From Pseudomonas capsici (GTDB lineage: Bacteria > Pseudomonadota > Gammaproteobacteria > Pseudomonadales > Pseudomonadaceae), in contig NZ_JAFGZD010000012.1 in assembly GCF_017165765.1 (NCBI RefSeq), forward strand, positions 97,495-161,494: a stretch of DNA of 64,000 nt. Reading direction: 5' to 3'. This document shows positions 48,564 to 56,197 of this stretch, piece by piece (within the stretch, counting starts at the first letter, position 1; the number at the start of each line of letters is the position of its first letter). The notes beneath the pieces were generated by a model that saw only the letters and a program-made list of their open reading frames with translations, did not search any database and was not told the DNA's origin. Position numbers and translations under genes: made by a program.

Positions 48564-49210
48564 ACCCATTTCCCCGCAAACACCGGATTCTGCTGGTGGA
48601 CGATCATCCGATGATGCGTCGCGGCATCCGCCAGATGCTGGAACTCGATACGGATCTAGAAGTAGTGGGAGAAGCCGGCAACGGCGAAGAAGCCCTGCAC
48701 CTGATCGAGCCTCTGAAGCCCGATCTGGTATTGCTCGATAACAACATGCCGCAGCTCAATGGCATCGAAACCCTGCGTCGCCTGCGGGCCACGAACTACA
48801 GAGGCAAGGTCTTGCTGTTCACGGTGTCCGATGCCGAGGACGATATTCGCGATGCCCTGCGCCTTGACGCCAACGGCTATCTGCTCAAGGACATGGAGCC
48901 CGAACTCCTGATCCAGTACATCCGTGATGCCCTGGACGGAGCCCTGGTAGTCAGCCCCGGACTGACCCTGGCCATGGCCAATGCGCTTCGCGCGCCATCC
49001 CGTCAGCCCGAAATCGAACTGACCGAACGAGAGCGTCAGGTACTCAAGACCATCGCCAGCGGCTACAGCAACAAGGTCATCGGCCACAAGCTGGGCATCA
49101 CCGAGGGCACGGTCAAGGTCCATGTCAAGAACCTGCTGTACAAACTCGGCCTGCGCTCGCGGGTCGAGGCCGCGGTATGGGCCATGGAGCATCTGCGCTC
49201 TTCGGGCTGA
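48560..49210 (+). CDS. narL: Nitrate/nitrite response regulator NarL
   Basis: A 216-residue response regulator. The receiver domain has an acidic pair at DDHPMMRRGI, the phosphorylated Asp60 in LVLLDNNMPQLNG, and the conserved Lys in YLLKDMEPE. A LuxR-type helix-turn-helix follows at about 150-205 (LTERERQVLKTIASGYSNKV ... TEGTVKVHVKNLLYKLGL). It is translationally coupled to narX. It probably binds the heptamer pair at 46620 and activates the nar operon when nitrate is present. Confidence 0.95.
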   Translation: MNPFPRKHRILLVDDHPMMRRGIRQMLELDTDLEVVGEAGNGEEALHLIEPLKPDLVLLDNNMPQLNGIETLRRLRATNYRGKVLLFTVSDAEDDIRDALRLDANGYLLKDMEPELLIQYIRDALDGALVVSPGLTLAMANALRAPSRQPEIELTERERQVLKTIASGYSNKVIGHKLGITEGTVKVHVKNLLYKLGLRSRVEAAVWAMEHLRSSG

Positions 49211-49219
49211 ACCGCACAA

Positions 49220-49264
49220 GGCTGTCACTGTTGCCCAGCCAACACCTGAGCAACAGTGACAGCC
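49220..49264. other. 15-bp perfect inverted repeat after narL
   Basis: GGCTGTCACTGTTGC (49220-49234) pairs perfectly with GCAACAGTGACAGCC (49250-49264) around a 15-base loop, 10 bp after the narL stop. No T-run follows. It probably ends or protects the narXL transcript. The next 130 bp (49265-49393) contain nothing I can identify. Confidence 0.65.
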
Positions 49265-49393
49265 GCACGGCAACAGCATCTCGCTCGCAAAGTTTTGAAA
49301 AGCCTTCCATATCAGCAGGTTATGTTATGGCACAGGACTTGCCAACCAAGCGATACGGCTCTGTTCACGGAGCTTCATCACAAGGAATCGAAC

Positions 49394-49516
49394 ATGAGCG
49401 GACTATTGAAGGTCATCGCTGTTTCAAGCGGGGCCTGTCGCCCTTTTATCTCGACTGCCAACAGGTTGCTGCCAGAGAAGTGGCTTGAGTCAGTCTGTAT
49501 GGGAGAGCGCCTGTGA
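49394..49516 (+). CDS. Short coupled ORF, possible FMN-reductase (MsuE) remnant or leader peptide
   Basis: A 40-codon frame (ATG 49394, TGA 49514-49516) with AAGGA about 7 bp upstream. Its stop overlaps the GTG of the next gene (GTGA), a layout that couples translation. The start MSGLLKVIAVSSGACRP resembles the N-terminus of the sulfonate FMN reductases MsuE/SsuE (xxLKVIAVSGGTxRPS), but the similarity stops there. It may be what remains after an internal deletion, or a real leader peptide (two Cys and a Met, in a sulfur-starvation operon). Function unknown. Confidence 0.45.
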   Translation: MSGLLKVIAVSSGACRPFISTANRLLPEKWLESVCMGERL

Positions 49517-50700
49517 CATTTCCTCTGTCCACTTCCTCCTCTTCCCCGCTGCTACTGGCCCGCAATCTGGCAGCAGATTTCGCCAGCACCGCCGCCGAAC
49601 GCGACAGGAACGGCGGAACGCCTCAGACCGAACGCGATGCCCTGCGCCGCAGCGGGCTGCTGGCCCTGAGTATCCCGACCCGCTTTGGTGGCATGGGTGC
49701 CAACTGGCAGGAAACCTTCGATGTGGTGCGCGAGTTCGCCAGGGTCGACAGTTCAATTGCCCATGTATTCGGTTTCCACCATCTGATGCTGGCCACGGTC
49801 CGGCTGTTCGCCAGACCCGAGCAATGGCACCCGTGGTTCGAGCAGACGGCCCGACAGAACTGGTTCTGGGGTAATGCACTGAATCCTCTCGACACCCGCA
49901 CCGTGATGAAAACCTTTGACGGCTGGCGTGAGTTTTCCGGGCGCAAGAGCTTCTGTTCCGGTGCCAGCGACTCGGAAATGCTGATTGCCTCGGCGGTGGA
50001 TGAGAATGCCGGTGGCAAGCTGGTGATTGCCGCGATACCCAGCGGCCGCACCGGCATTACCCTGCACGACGACTGGGACAATATGGGCCAGCGTCAGACC
50101 GACAGCGGCAGCGCAACCTTCGAGCGGGTGCGTATCGAAGAGTCCGAGCTGCTGCTCGATCCGGGTCCGCTGAGCACCCCGTTTGCCTGCCTACGCCCGC
50201 TGATTGCCCAGTTGCACTTCACCAACCTGTTCCTGGGCATCAGCGAAGGTGCCTTTGAGGAAGCCCGTCAGTACACCCTCAAGGAAAGTCGCCCGTGGTT
50301 CACCTCACAGGCCCGGGACATCAGCGAAGATCCTTACGTACTGCGTCATTACGGCGAGTTCTGGGCAGCACTCGAAGGTGTGCGAGCGCTGGTGGAACGC
50401 GCCTGCGCTCAACTCGACGAGGCCTGGAACAAGGGGCCGGACCTGAGCAGCGAAGAACGGGCGCGCCTGGCGCTGTCCATCAGCAGCGCCAAGGTCGCGG
50501 CCACCCGCACAGGCCTGGATCTGTGCAGCCGGCTGTTTGAAGTGACCGGTGCCAGAGCCACCCATGCCGCGCTGCGCCTGGACCGTTTCTGGCGCAACCT
50601 GCGTACCCAGACGCTGCACGACCCGCTGGATTACAAGCTGCACGAGCTGGGCGACTGGGCCTTGAACGGCAAGCGGCCGACACCGACCTTCTACTCCTGA
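49513..50700 (+). CDS. SfnB/DszC-type flavin-dependent sulfur-acquisition oxidoreductase
   Basis: A 395-residue protein with the acyl-CoA-dehydrogenase fold in the DszC/SfnB branch. These use reduced flavin and oxygen to act on organosulfur compounds rather than acyl-CoA. Landmarks are GLLALSIPTRFGGMGANW, SSIAHVFGFHHLMLATV, the flavin-contacting FSGRKSFCSGASDSEM and DNMGQRQTDSGSATFERV, and the C-terminal FEVTGARATHAALRLDRFWR-NLRTQTLHDPLDYK. The usual catalytic Glu of acyl-CoA dehydrogenases is not evident, in line with a monooxygenase. The GTG start overlaps the upstream 40-codon ORF. The sulfonate-type ABC transporter follows after 239 bp. Substrate unknown. Confidence 0.85.
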   Translation: MTFPLSTSSSSPLLLARNLAADFASTAAERDRNGGTPQTERDALRRSGLLALSIPTRFGGMGANWQETFDVVREFARVDSSIAHVFGFHHLMLATVRLFARPEQWHPWFEQTARQNWFWGNALNPLDTRTVMKTFDGWREFSGRKSFCSGASDSEMLIASAVDENAGGKLVIAAIPSGRTGITLHDDWDNMGQRQTDSGSATFERVRIEESELLLDPGPLSTPFACLRPLIAQLHFTNLFLGISEGAFEEARQYTLKESRPWFTSQARDISEDPYVLRHYGEFWAALEGVRALVERACAQLDEAWNKGPDLSSEERARLALSISSAKVAATRTGLDLCSRLFEVTGARATHAALRLDRFWRNLRTQTLHDPLDYKLHELGDWALNGKRPTPTFYS

Positions 50701-50939
50701 GCCTGAACTTTCCGAGTGGCGGCGGAAGCCGAGTGGCCGGGTGCACGACACGGCCACCCGAGCAGCTTGTCTCTGCCGCAACTGTCCGCCAGGCAACAGT
50801 TGTTCAGCATTCTGCCTTCGCCTGCACAGCCCCGTATCCACCTCTATTGCGTGTAACGTCCACGGGCCGTGGCCTGCAGCACATGGCATGACACCTGCAA
50901 TCGCGTCATGACTTCCCAACCCTGACTGGATACCACGCG

Positions 50940-51935
50940 ATGCGTCTGATTGATCTGGCCTTGCCCCGCCTCCCTCGCACCCTGAAGCTTCTGGCCTGCT
51001 CCGGCCTGATGGCACTGGCCCTGAACCCGTCGGCCCGCGCCGAAAATGCACCTGAGGAAGTACGTCTGGACTACGCCTACTATTCGCCTGTCAGCCTGGT
51101 GCTCAAGCACTTCGGCTGGGTCGAAAAGGCCTTGCCGAACTCGAAAGTCAGTTGGGTATTCAGCCAGGGCAGCAACCGCTCGCTGGAATACCTGAACAGC
51201 GGTGGCGCCGACTTCGGTTCGTCGGCCAGCCTCTCGGCGGTACTGGCACGGGCCAATGGCAGCCCGATCAAGTCGGTGTATGTCTACAGTCGTGCCGAGT
51301 GGACGGCACTGGTAGTGCGCAAGGATTCGCCACTCAAGAGCGTGAACGATCTCAAAGGGAAGAAGATCGCCGCGACCAAGGGCACAGACCCATACCTGTT
51401 CACTCTGCGCTCACTGGCCAAGGCAGGTCTGGAAAAGAATGACGTGGAACTCCTGCACCTCCAGCATCCGGACGGACGCACCGCGCTGGAGAAAGGCGAT
51501 GTCGATGCCTGGGCCGGTCTTGACCCGCACATGGCCGCCAGCGAACTGCAGGCCGGTTCACGCCTGCTGTACCGCAACAAGGACTTCAACAGCTATGGCG
51601 TGATCAGCGTGACCGAGTCCTTCGCCAAAGCCCATCCACAGACCATCACGACTGTGATCAAGGCCTACGAGCAGGCACGTCACTGGGCCATTGCCCATCC
51701 TGAAGAGTTCGCCAAGCTGTTGGCCGAGGAATCCAAACTGCCGCTGGACGTCGCCAGGCTGCAACTGACCCGCACCGACCTGTCTGCTCCGCAACTGACC
51801 GACAAGGATATCGAAGCCTCTAAAGCTGCCGCACCGATTCTGGTATCCGAAGAACTGGTCAAGCGTGGCGTGGATGTCAATCAGGTCATCGACCAGTTGA
51901 TCGATCCATCCTTCGGCAAGGCCAGTATCGAGTGA
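50940..51935 (+). CDS. Sulfonate-type ABC transporter substrate-binding protein
   Basis: A 331-residue periplasmic protein of the SsuA/NrtT-like family. The signal peptide is LLACSGLMALALNPSARA, cleaved before ENAPEEV near residue 36. The binding domain has VSWVFSQGSNRSLEYLNSGGADFGSSAS in the first lobe and VNDLKGKKIAATKGTDPYLFTLRSLAKAGL in the second, both typical of the aliphatic-sulfonate group. The stop overlaps the permease start (TGATG). The ligand is inferred as a sulfonate or similar sulfur compound. The 239 bp before it contain no recognisable gene. Confidence 0.9.
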   Translation: MRLIDLALPRLPRTLKLLACSGLMALALNPSARAENAPEEVRLDYAYYSPVSLVLKHFGWVEKALPNSKVSWVFSQGSNRSLEYLNSGGADFGSSASLSAVLARANGSPIKSVYVYSRAEWTALVVRKDSPLKSVNDLKGKKIAATKGTDPYLFTLRSLAKAGLEKNDVELLHLQHPDGRTALEKGDVDAWAGLDPHMAASELQAGSRLLYRNKDFNSYGVISVTESFAKAHPQTITTVIKAYEQARHWAIAHPEEFAKLLAEESKLPLDVARLQLTRTDLSAPQLTDKDIEASKAAAPILVSEELVKRGVDVNQVIDQLIDPSFGKASIE

Positions 51936-52777
51936 TGAGCACGTCCAGCAAAGCCCTTGCCGGGGCCAGTCCGGCAGAGCGCCCGGCCAGCCGTGCGCTC
52001 CAGTGGCGACGTCGGGCCAAGGGCCTGGCCTTGCCGCTGGCGATCATCCTGTTGCTGGAAACCGTGGTGCGTCTGGGCTGGATCGCCTCCTACCAGATGC
52101 CCGCCCCCAGCGAAGTGGCGCAGACCCTGTTCCAACTCGCCGATGGCGCGCTGTGGAAACACATCGGGGCGAGCCTGTCCCGGGTACTGGCCGGATTCTT
52201 CATCGGCTCGGTGCTCGGCCTGCTGTTCGCTGCCTGGGTAGGCCTCAGCCGCGAGGCCGAGGCCTGGCTGGAGCCGACCTTCGCCAGCCTGCGGGCCATC
52301 CCCAGCCTGGCCTGGGTGCCACTGTTGCTGCTGTGGCTGGGGATTGGCGAAACCTCCAAGGTGACGCTGATTGCCATCGGTGCGTTTTTCCCCGTGTACC
52401 TCAACGGTGTGGCAGCAATCCGCAATATCGACCGCAAGCTGGTGGAAGTCGGGCGCATGTATGGCTTCAGCCGCACACGCCTGGCCCGGCGGATTCTCTT
52501 GCCAGCAGCCTTTCCGGGTGTTTTCACGGGCCTGCGCAGCGCTTTGAGCCTGAGCTGGATGTTCCTGGTGGCCGCCGAACTGATCGCCGCAACCCGTGGT
52601 CTGGGCTATCTGCTCAGCGATGGCCGGGAAACTTCACGGCCGGATCTGGTGCTGGCGGCGATCATTGTCCTGGCGCTGCTGGGCAAAATCAGCGACGGCC
52701 TGCTGGCCGGCCTTGAAAAACGCTGGCTGGCCTGGCGCGACACCTTCGACGGCGCAGACTCCGGAGCCCGGCCATGA
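51935..52777 (+). CDS. Sulfonate-type ABC transporter permease (SsuC-like)
   Basis: A 280-residue inner-membrane permease with about six helices. The permease signature that contacts the ATPase, the EAA loop, is seen as EVGRMYGFSRTRLARRILLPAAFPGVFTGL near residues 170-200. ATG 51935 overlaps the preceding stop by one base; a GTG at 51932 would add one residue. A 4-bp ATGA overlap follows with the ATPase gene. Confidence 0.92.
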   Translation: MSTSSKALAGASPAERPASRALQWRRRAKGLALPLAIILLLETVVRLGWIASYQMPAPSEVAQTLFQLADGALWKHIGASLSRVLAGFFIGSVLGLLFAAWVGLSREAEAWLEPTFASLRAIPSLAWVPLLLLWLGIGETSKVTLIAIGAFFPVYLNGVAAIRNIDRKLVEVGRMYGFSRTRLARRILLPAAFPGVFTGLRSALSLSWMFLVAAELIAATRGLGYLLSDGRETSRPDLVLAAIIVLALLGKISDGLLAGLEKRWLAWRDTFDGADSGARP

Positions 52778-53514
52778 CTCGACTTCATCAAGCCCCGCAA
52801 GATCAAGCGCTGCTGCTGGACTTGCATGTCGAGCACAAGGCTTTCGGCGATACCGCCGTGCTCGGCCGGCTCGACCTGCAACTGCAACCGGGAGAAATCG
52901 TCAGCCTGCTCGGTCCCAGCGGCTGCGGTAAAAGCACGCTGCTGCGTCTGGTGGCGCAACTGGATCAGGACTTTCATGGGCAGTTGCGCACAGGTCCCGA
53001 TGAAGTGGGTTTCGTGTTCCAGGAACCACGACTGATGCCCTGGCTGACGGTTGCCGAAAACATCGGTTTCAGCCAGGACAAGGACTACGACCGCGTCCGG
53101 GTCGCCAGCCTGATCGACGAAGTCGGCCTGACCGGCTTTGCCGATGCACTGCCCAAGGCGTTGTCGGGCGGCATGGCCCAGCGGGTGGCGATTGCCCGCG
53201 GGCTTTACGGCCAGCCACAGCTTCTGTTGCTGGACGAACCCTTCAGTGCGGTCGATGCCTTCACCCGCTTCAAGCTCCAGGACCTGCTGCTGGATCTGGC
53301 GCAACATCACCATATCGGCTTGCTGGTCGTCACCCACGACGTCGACGAAGCGCTGTACCTGAGCCATCGGGTGCTGGTGATCGGCAACCGTCCCGGCACC
53401 GTCATCAGGGAGCTGAACGTGCCACTCACCTATCCCCGCGACCGCCGTGACGAAACCCTGGCAAGGCTACGCAGCCAGGCGCTGGAGTCATTGCATGATG
53501 CGCGGGTGATTTGA
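52774..53514 (+). CDS. Sulfonate-type ABC transporter ATPase (SsuB-like)
   Basis: A 246-residue ATP-binding subunit. It has Walker A LLGPSGCGKSTLLRLV, Q-loop VFQEPRLMPWLTV, signature LSGGMAQRVAIARGL, Walker B LLLLDEPFSAVD and switch histidine VVTHDVDEAL, all intact and in the order of the nitrate/sulfonate (NitT/TauT) class. It is coupled to the permease and energises uptake of the ligand of the binding protein at 50940. Confidence 0.93.
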   Translation: MTRLHQAPQDQALLLDLHVEHKAFGDTAVLGRLDLQLQPGEIVSLLGPSGCGKSTLLRLVAQLDQDFHGQLRTGPDEVGFVFQEPRLMPWLTVAENIGFSQDKDYDRVRVASLIDEVGLTGFADALPKALSGGMAQRVAIARGLYGQPQLLLLDEPFSAVDAFTRFKLQDLLLDLAQHHHIGLLVVTHDVDEALYLSHRVLVIGNRPGTVIRELNVPLTYPRDRRDETLARLRSQALESLHDARVI

Positions 53515-53658
53515 GGCATCGACACCAGTCAAGGGACAGACAAACTTGCAGGACCGGATTTATCCGGTCTTGCTTCAGGCTTTGCCACCCTTCTCGCGTC
53601 ATCCTTCAGCCAGGCGGCTGCACCCGATACCTCAATCAGCGATGCGCAATACAAGGCC

Positions 53659-54378
53659 GTGCTGGAAGGCTCATGGCGATCCAAACAAAACAGTGTGCGC
53701 GACGAGTATCGTCATCCGCAGGAAACCTTGAAATTCTTCGGTTTGCAGAGCAACCAGACCGTGATCGAAATAACCCCCGGTGGTGGCTGGTACAGCGAGA
53801 TTCTTGCGCCCTTGCTGAAGGAGCATGGCCACTACATTGCAGCATTGCAAACGCCATCCTCGGGTGACTACTACAGGAAAGCTGCCGACGGCCTGACGCA
53901 GAAATTCAAGGCCGATCCGGAACGTTACGGCAAGGCCGAATTTATCGAGTTCGATCCCAGGACACCTGTCTTTGGCAAGCCCGCCTCGGCCGACCGGGTC
54001 CTGACATTCCGCAACGTGCACAACTGGGTACTTGCCGACGATGCACCACAAACCTTCGCCGCCTTTTTCAAGGTCCTGAAACCGGGCGGCGTGCTGGGTG
54101 TGGTCGACCACCGCGCCAAAGACGGCAGCAACTTGGAGAGCATCAAGCAAAGCGGCTACCTGCCCACCGCTTACGTGGTGAAACTGGCTACCGATGCAGG
54201 CTTCAAACTGGAAGCGCAAAGCGAGATCAACGCCAACCCGAAAGACACCAAGGATTATCCGGCGGGCGTCTGGACACTGCCACCGGCCTTGAAACTGGGT
54301 GAGCAGGACAAGGCCAGGTATGTGGCGATTGGCGAGTCGGACAGGTTGACGTTGCGGTTTGTGAAGCCGGGGCAGTAG
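53659..54378 (+). CDS. SAM-dependent methyltransferase-like protein with orphaned signal-peptide region
   Basis: A class I methyltransferase fold: motif I is VIEITPGGGWYSEILAPLL, and the ADRVLTFRNVHNWV and LKPGGVLGVVDHRA segments follow. From the first usual start (GTG at 53659) it gives 239 residues, but the same frame stays open back to the ssuB-like stop at 53514. That upstream part encodes a good export signal (LASGFATLLASSFSQAAAP) followed by DTSISDAQYKAV. Homologues of this family as I know them are exported and begin with such a signal, yet no ATG, GTG or TTG precedes it in frame. Either the start codon is mutated (a GAC sits where AAGGGA spacing would place ATG) or a rare start is used. 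The substrate is unknown. Confidence 0.75.
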   Translation: MLEGSWRSKQNSVRDEYRHPQETLKFFGLQSNQTVIEITPGGGWYSEILAPLLKEHGHYIAALQTPSSGDYYRKAADGLTQKFKADPERYGKAEFIEFDPRTPVFGKPASADRVLTFRNVHNWVLADDAPQTFAAFFKVLKPGGVLGVVDHRAKDGSNLESIKQSGYLPTAYVVKLATDAGFKLEAQSEINANPKDTKDYPAGVWTLPPALKLGEQDKARYVAIGESDRLTLRFVKPGQ

Positions 54379-54379
54379 C

Positions 54380-54406
54380 GTCGCGGGCAAGCTCCCTGCC
54401 ACAAGG
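54380..54406. repeat. REP-like element remnant
   Basis: GTCGCGGGCAAGCTCCCTGCC followed by ACAAGG is close to the common Pseudomonas REP sequence (TCGCGGGCAAGCCCGCTCCCACAGG). It is a single copy, slightly degenerate, directly after the methyltransferase stop. Confidence 0.55.
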
Positions 54407-54473
54407 AGGATTGCCCAACGGCCGCACTGAAGCCACCCTGCAATTTCGCTCTATCGGACGACCTTCGATGTGT

Positions 54474-54617
54474 TTAACACCCCGGCAAACGCCCGAACAG
54501 CAACCAGTAGAGCACCGGAATCAGCCCAAGGGTGATCAGGGTGCCCAACGCCAGCCCACCCATGATGGTGATCGCCATGCCTTTCCAGAGCGGGCCGGCA
54601 AACAGCATCAGTGGAAT
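54474..54617 (-). pseudogene. C-terminal remnant of an RND efflux permease
   Basis: On the minus strand the 47 codons before the TAA at 54476-54474 read IPLMLFAGPLWKGMAITIMG and then a hydrophobic segment ending LIPVLYWLLFGRLPGC. This is the last membrane helix and tail of an RND (AcrB/MexF-like) transporter. Further upstream (54618-54700) the frame no longer resembles the family and there is no start. The rest of the gene is missing, so this is a deletion relic. The 200 bp on to 54817 hold no other recognisable feature. Confidence 0.7.
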
Positions 54618-54817
54618 TCCCCGCGCTGCCGCATCCAGACACCGATGGAGAGCCGTTCCGTTGAGCTTTTATGCTTCCTCAAGAACTCTGCCCGCTTGCA
54701 CATGTGTATTTTTGAGCGCATGAAACATACCGAACCCGTAAAGACTATGTATAGATAATTGCTATCCCCCTGTATTGCATTACCCTCCAGACTTCACATT
54801 CTACGGGGAAATCAATA

Positions 54818-54934
54818 ATGGAAAATTCCGACCTGGGTTTCATGATCATCATAATGATCGGACTCTTTGGATTTGCTTCGTTTCTGTTTGAATATCTGGG
54901 TGCCCGATACTCCAGAAAGAAAAAACATCATTGA
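54818..54934 (+). CDS. 38-residue single-span membrane miniprotein
   Basis: ATG 54818 to TGA 54932-54934, with CGGGGAA about 8 bases upstream. The product has a short acidic start (MENSDLGF), one hydrophobic span (MIIIMIGLFGFASFLFEYLG) and a strongly basic tail (ARYSRKKKHH), the positive-inside pattern of a small inner-membrane protein. It lies tail-to-tail with the GNAT-peptidase fusion gene (81-bp gap). No family recognised. It could be a regulator of a membrane partner, a type-I-toxin-like peptide, or chance, although the ribosome site and charge pattern favour a real gene. Confidence 0.55.
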   Translation: MENSDLGFMIIIMIGLFGFASFLFEYLGARYSRKKKHH

Positions 54935-55015
54935 GATTTCGGGCAAAAAGTCCGAAACGTGACAAGCGTTCTTTTCAACAAACCGTAAATGGCCTCCCTA
55001 CTTGTCACGTACAAC

Positions 55016-56104
55016 TCAGAACAGTACCAGAGCAGCCCTGATTTTATCTTTCCCGAATACACTCATCCGTTCGAACTCCCGATGTGTCAACGGGACGTGC
55101 TGGCAATCCAGACGCTGGCGGTAGCGGCCATGATCCAGATCCGGGTCATGCAGGTACACGAAGTCTTCATCGCACCCCGTTATCACCACCCAATGCGGAG
55201 CCTTGGAGTGTGTCAGACGGTAGCTGCTGATCAAGACAATGGGAACGCCGCCTTCGCTGACAATCCCTGGCAGATCCAGGCGTCCGGATCGGGATTGTTG
55301 TACGCCGCTGGCTTGCAGTTCCCTGCAAAACGCGTCATGTACCAGACGCATGACCGACTTCTTGTCCTCACGACGTACACCATCGAGAAACAATGGCCCG
55401 CTGCGGCTCACATGCAGCCGCACGTCGAACCCTCGCCGCCAGGCTGCCAGTGCCATTCCATGCGGGCTGCAGCCGCCGTGACCGGAAGTCATGAATATCG
55501 TCGTCGCTTCGCGCCATAGCTGAATTTCCTCGTCCCGGGAAAAGGCCCGGTCCGGATTGAGTGCCTTCATGGCCATGAGCAATGACGCGGCCCCGCAGGT
55601 AAATTCTGTAGTCTGGGGGTAATAGGGAACTGCCATGACGCTGCCCGCAACCGGCAGAACGATACGCTTCTCATAGCGCAGCGCACGGGCATGGTCCTGA
55701 TAATAATCATCCACTTCGGCAAAGAGCCGGTAACCCGCGCGTTCATAGAGACGGATGGCTGCCGGGTTATCGGGACGCACCTCCAGCCGCAGGTGCGCGC
55801 ACTCCTGTTCGATCGCCAGTTGTTCAGCGTGCTGAAGCAGCGCCATGCCCAGCCCCGATCCCCTGGCCCGACTGTCAATTGCCAGCGAATAAAGTCTCGC
55901 CAGCGAGGTACCACGATGAAAGAGCACCAGTGCATACCCCATCAGCCCCTTGTCATCTTCGGCCACCAATAATCTGGCGTGGGCCCGCTGAATCATCCAC
56001 AGAAAGTTGCGTCGGGACAGTCGATCCTGCTCGAAACATTGATTCTCCAGAAGTTCCAGAGCCGGAATATCTTCGGCGACAGCAAAGCGGTAGTTAATAT
56101 TCAT
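55016..56104 (-). CDS. GNAT acetyltransferase fused to a C39-like (DUF3335) peptidase
   Basis: A 362-residue fusion. Residues 1-150 are a GNAT/RimI-like acetyltransferase, with the acetyl-CoA-binding segment LYSLAIDSRARGSGLGMALL and LRLEVRPDNPAAIRLYERAG. Residues 160-362 are a papain-like C39-type peptidase domain (DUF3335). It has a Gln-Cys pair in YYPQTTEFTCGAASLLMAM (Cys near 169), His in APHWVVITG (near 305) and Asp in VYLHDPDLDH. The set is complete, so an active thiol hydrolase is likely. The ATG at 56104 fits the GNAT start; the longer frame to 56170 has no support. It is divergent, by 93 bp, from the RimK-like ligase gene, an association known from comparative genomics of ATP-grasp ligases. 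Substrate unknown. Confidence 0.85.
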   Translation of the reverse strand: MNINYRFAVAEDIPALELLENQCFEQDRLSRRNFLWMIQRAHARLLVAEDDKGLMGYALVLFHRGTSLARLYSLAIDSRARGSGLGMALLQHAEQLAIEQECAHLRLEVRPDNPAAIRLYERAGYRLFAEVDDYYQDHARALRYEKRIVLPVAGSVMAVPYYPQTTEFTCGAASLLMAMKALNPDRAFSRDEEIQLWREATTIFMTSGHGGCSPHGMALAAWRRGFDVRLHVSRSGPLFLDGVRREDKKSVMRLVHDAFCRELQASGVQQSRSGRLDLPGIVSEGGVPIVLISSYRLTHSKAPHWVVITGCDEDFVYLHDPDLDHGRYRQRLDCQHVPLTHREFERMSVFGKDKIRAALVLF

Positions 56105-56197
56105 GGTTTTACCGTAAATAAAGCGTAACGACGAAGGACAGGTCTGCGCAAAACATGTTTTATAGAACACACCTACACGGCAAAGGCCCCTCTTATC

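Noticed and set aside
49177..49516. Frames of 103 and 86 codons in the narL-sulfur gap
   Set aside because: They run through the 15-bp hairpin and overlap narL or start without a ribosome site; only the shorter ATG at 49394 has one.
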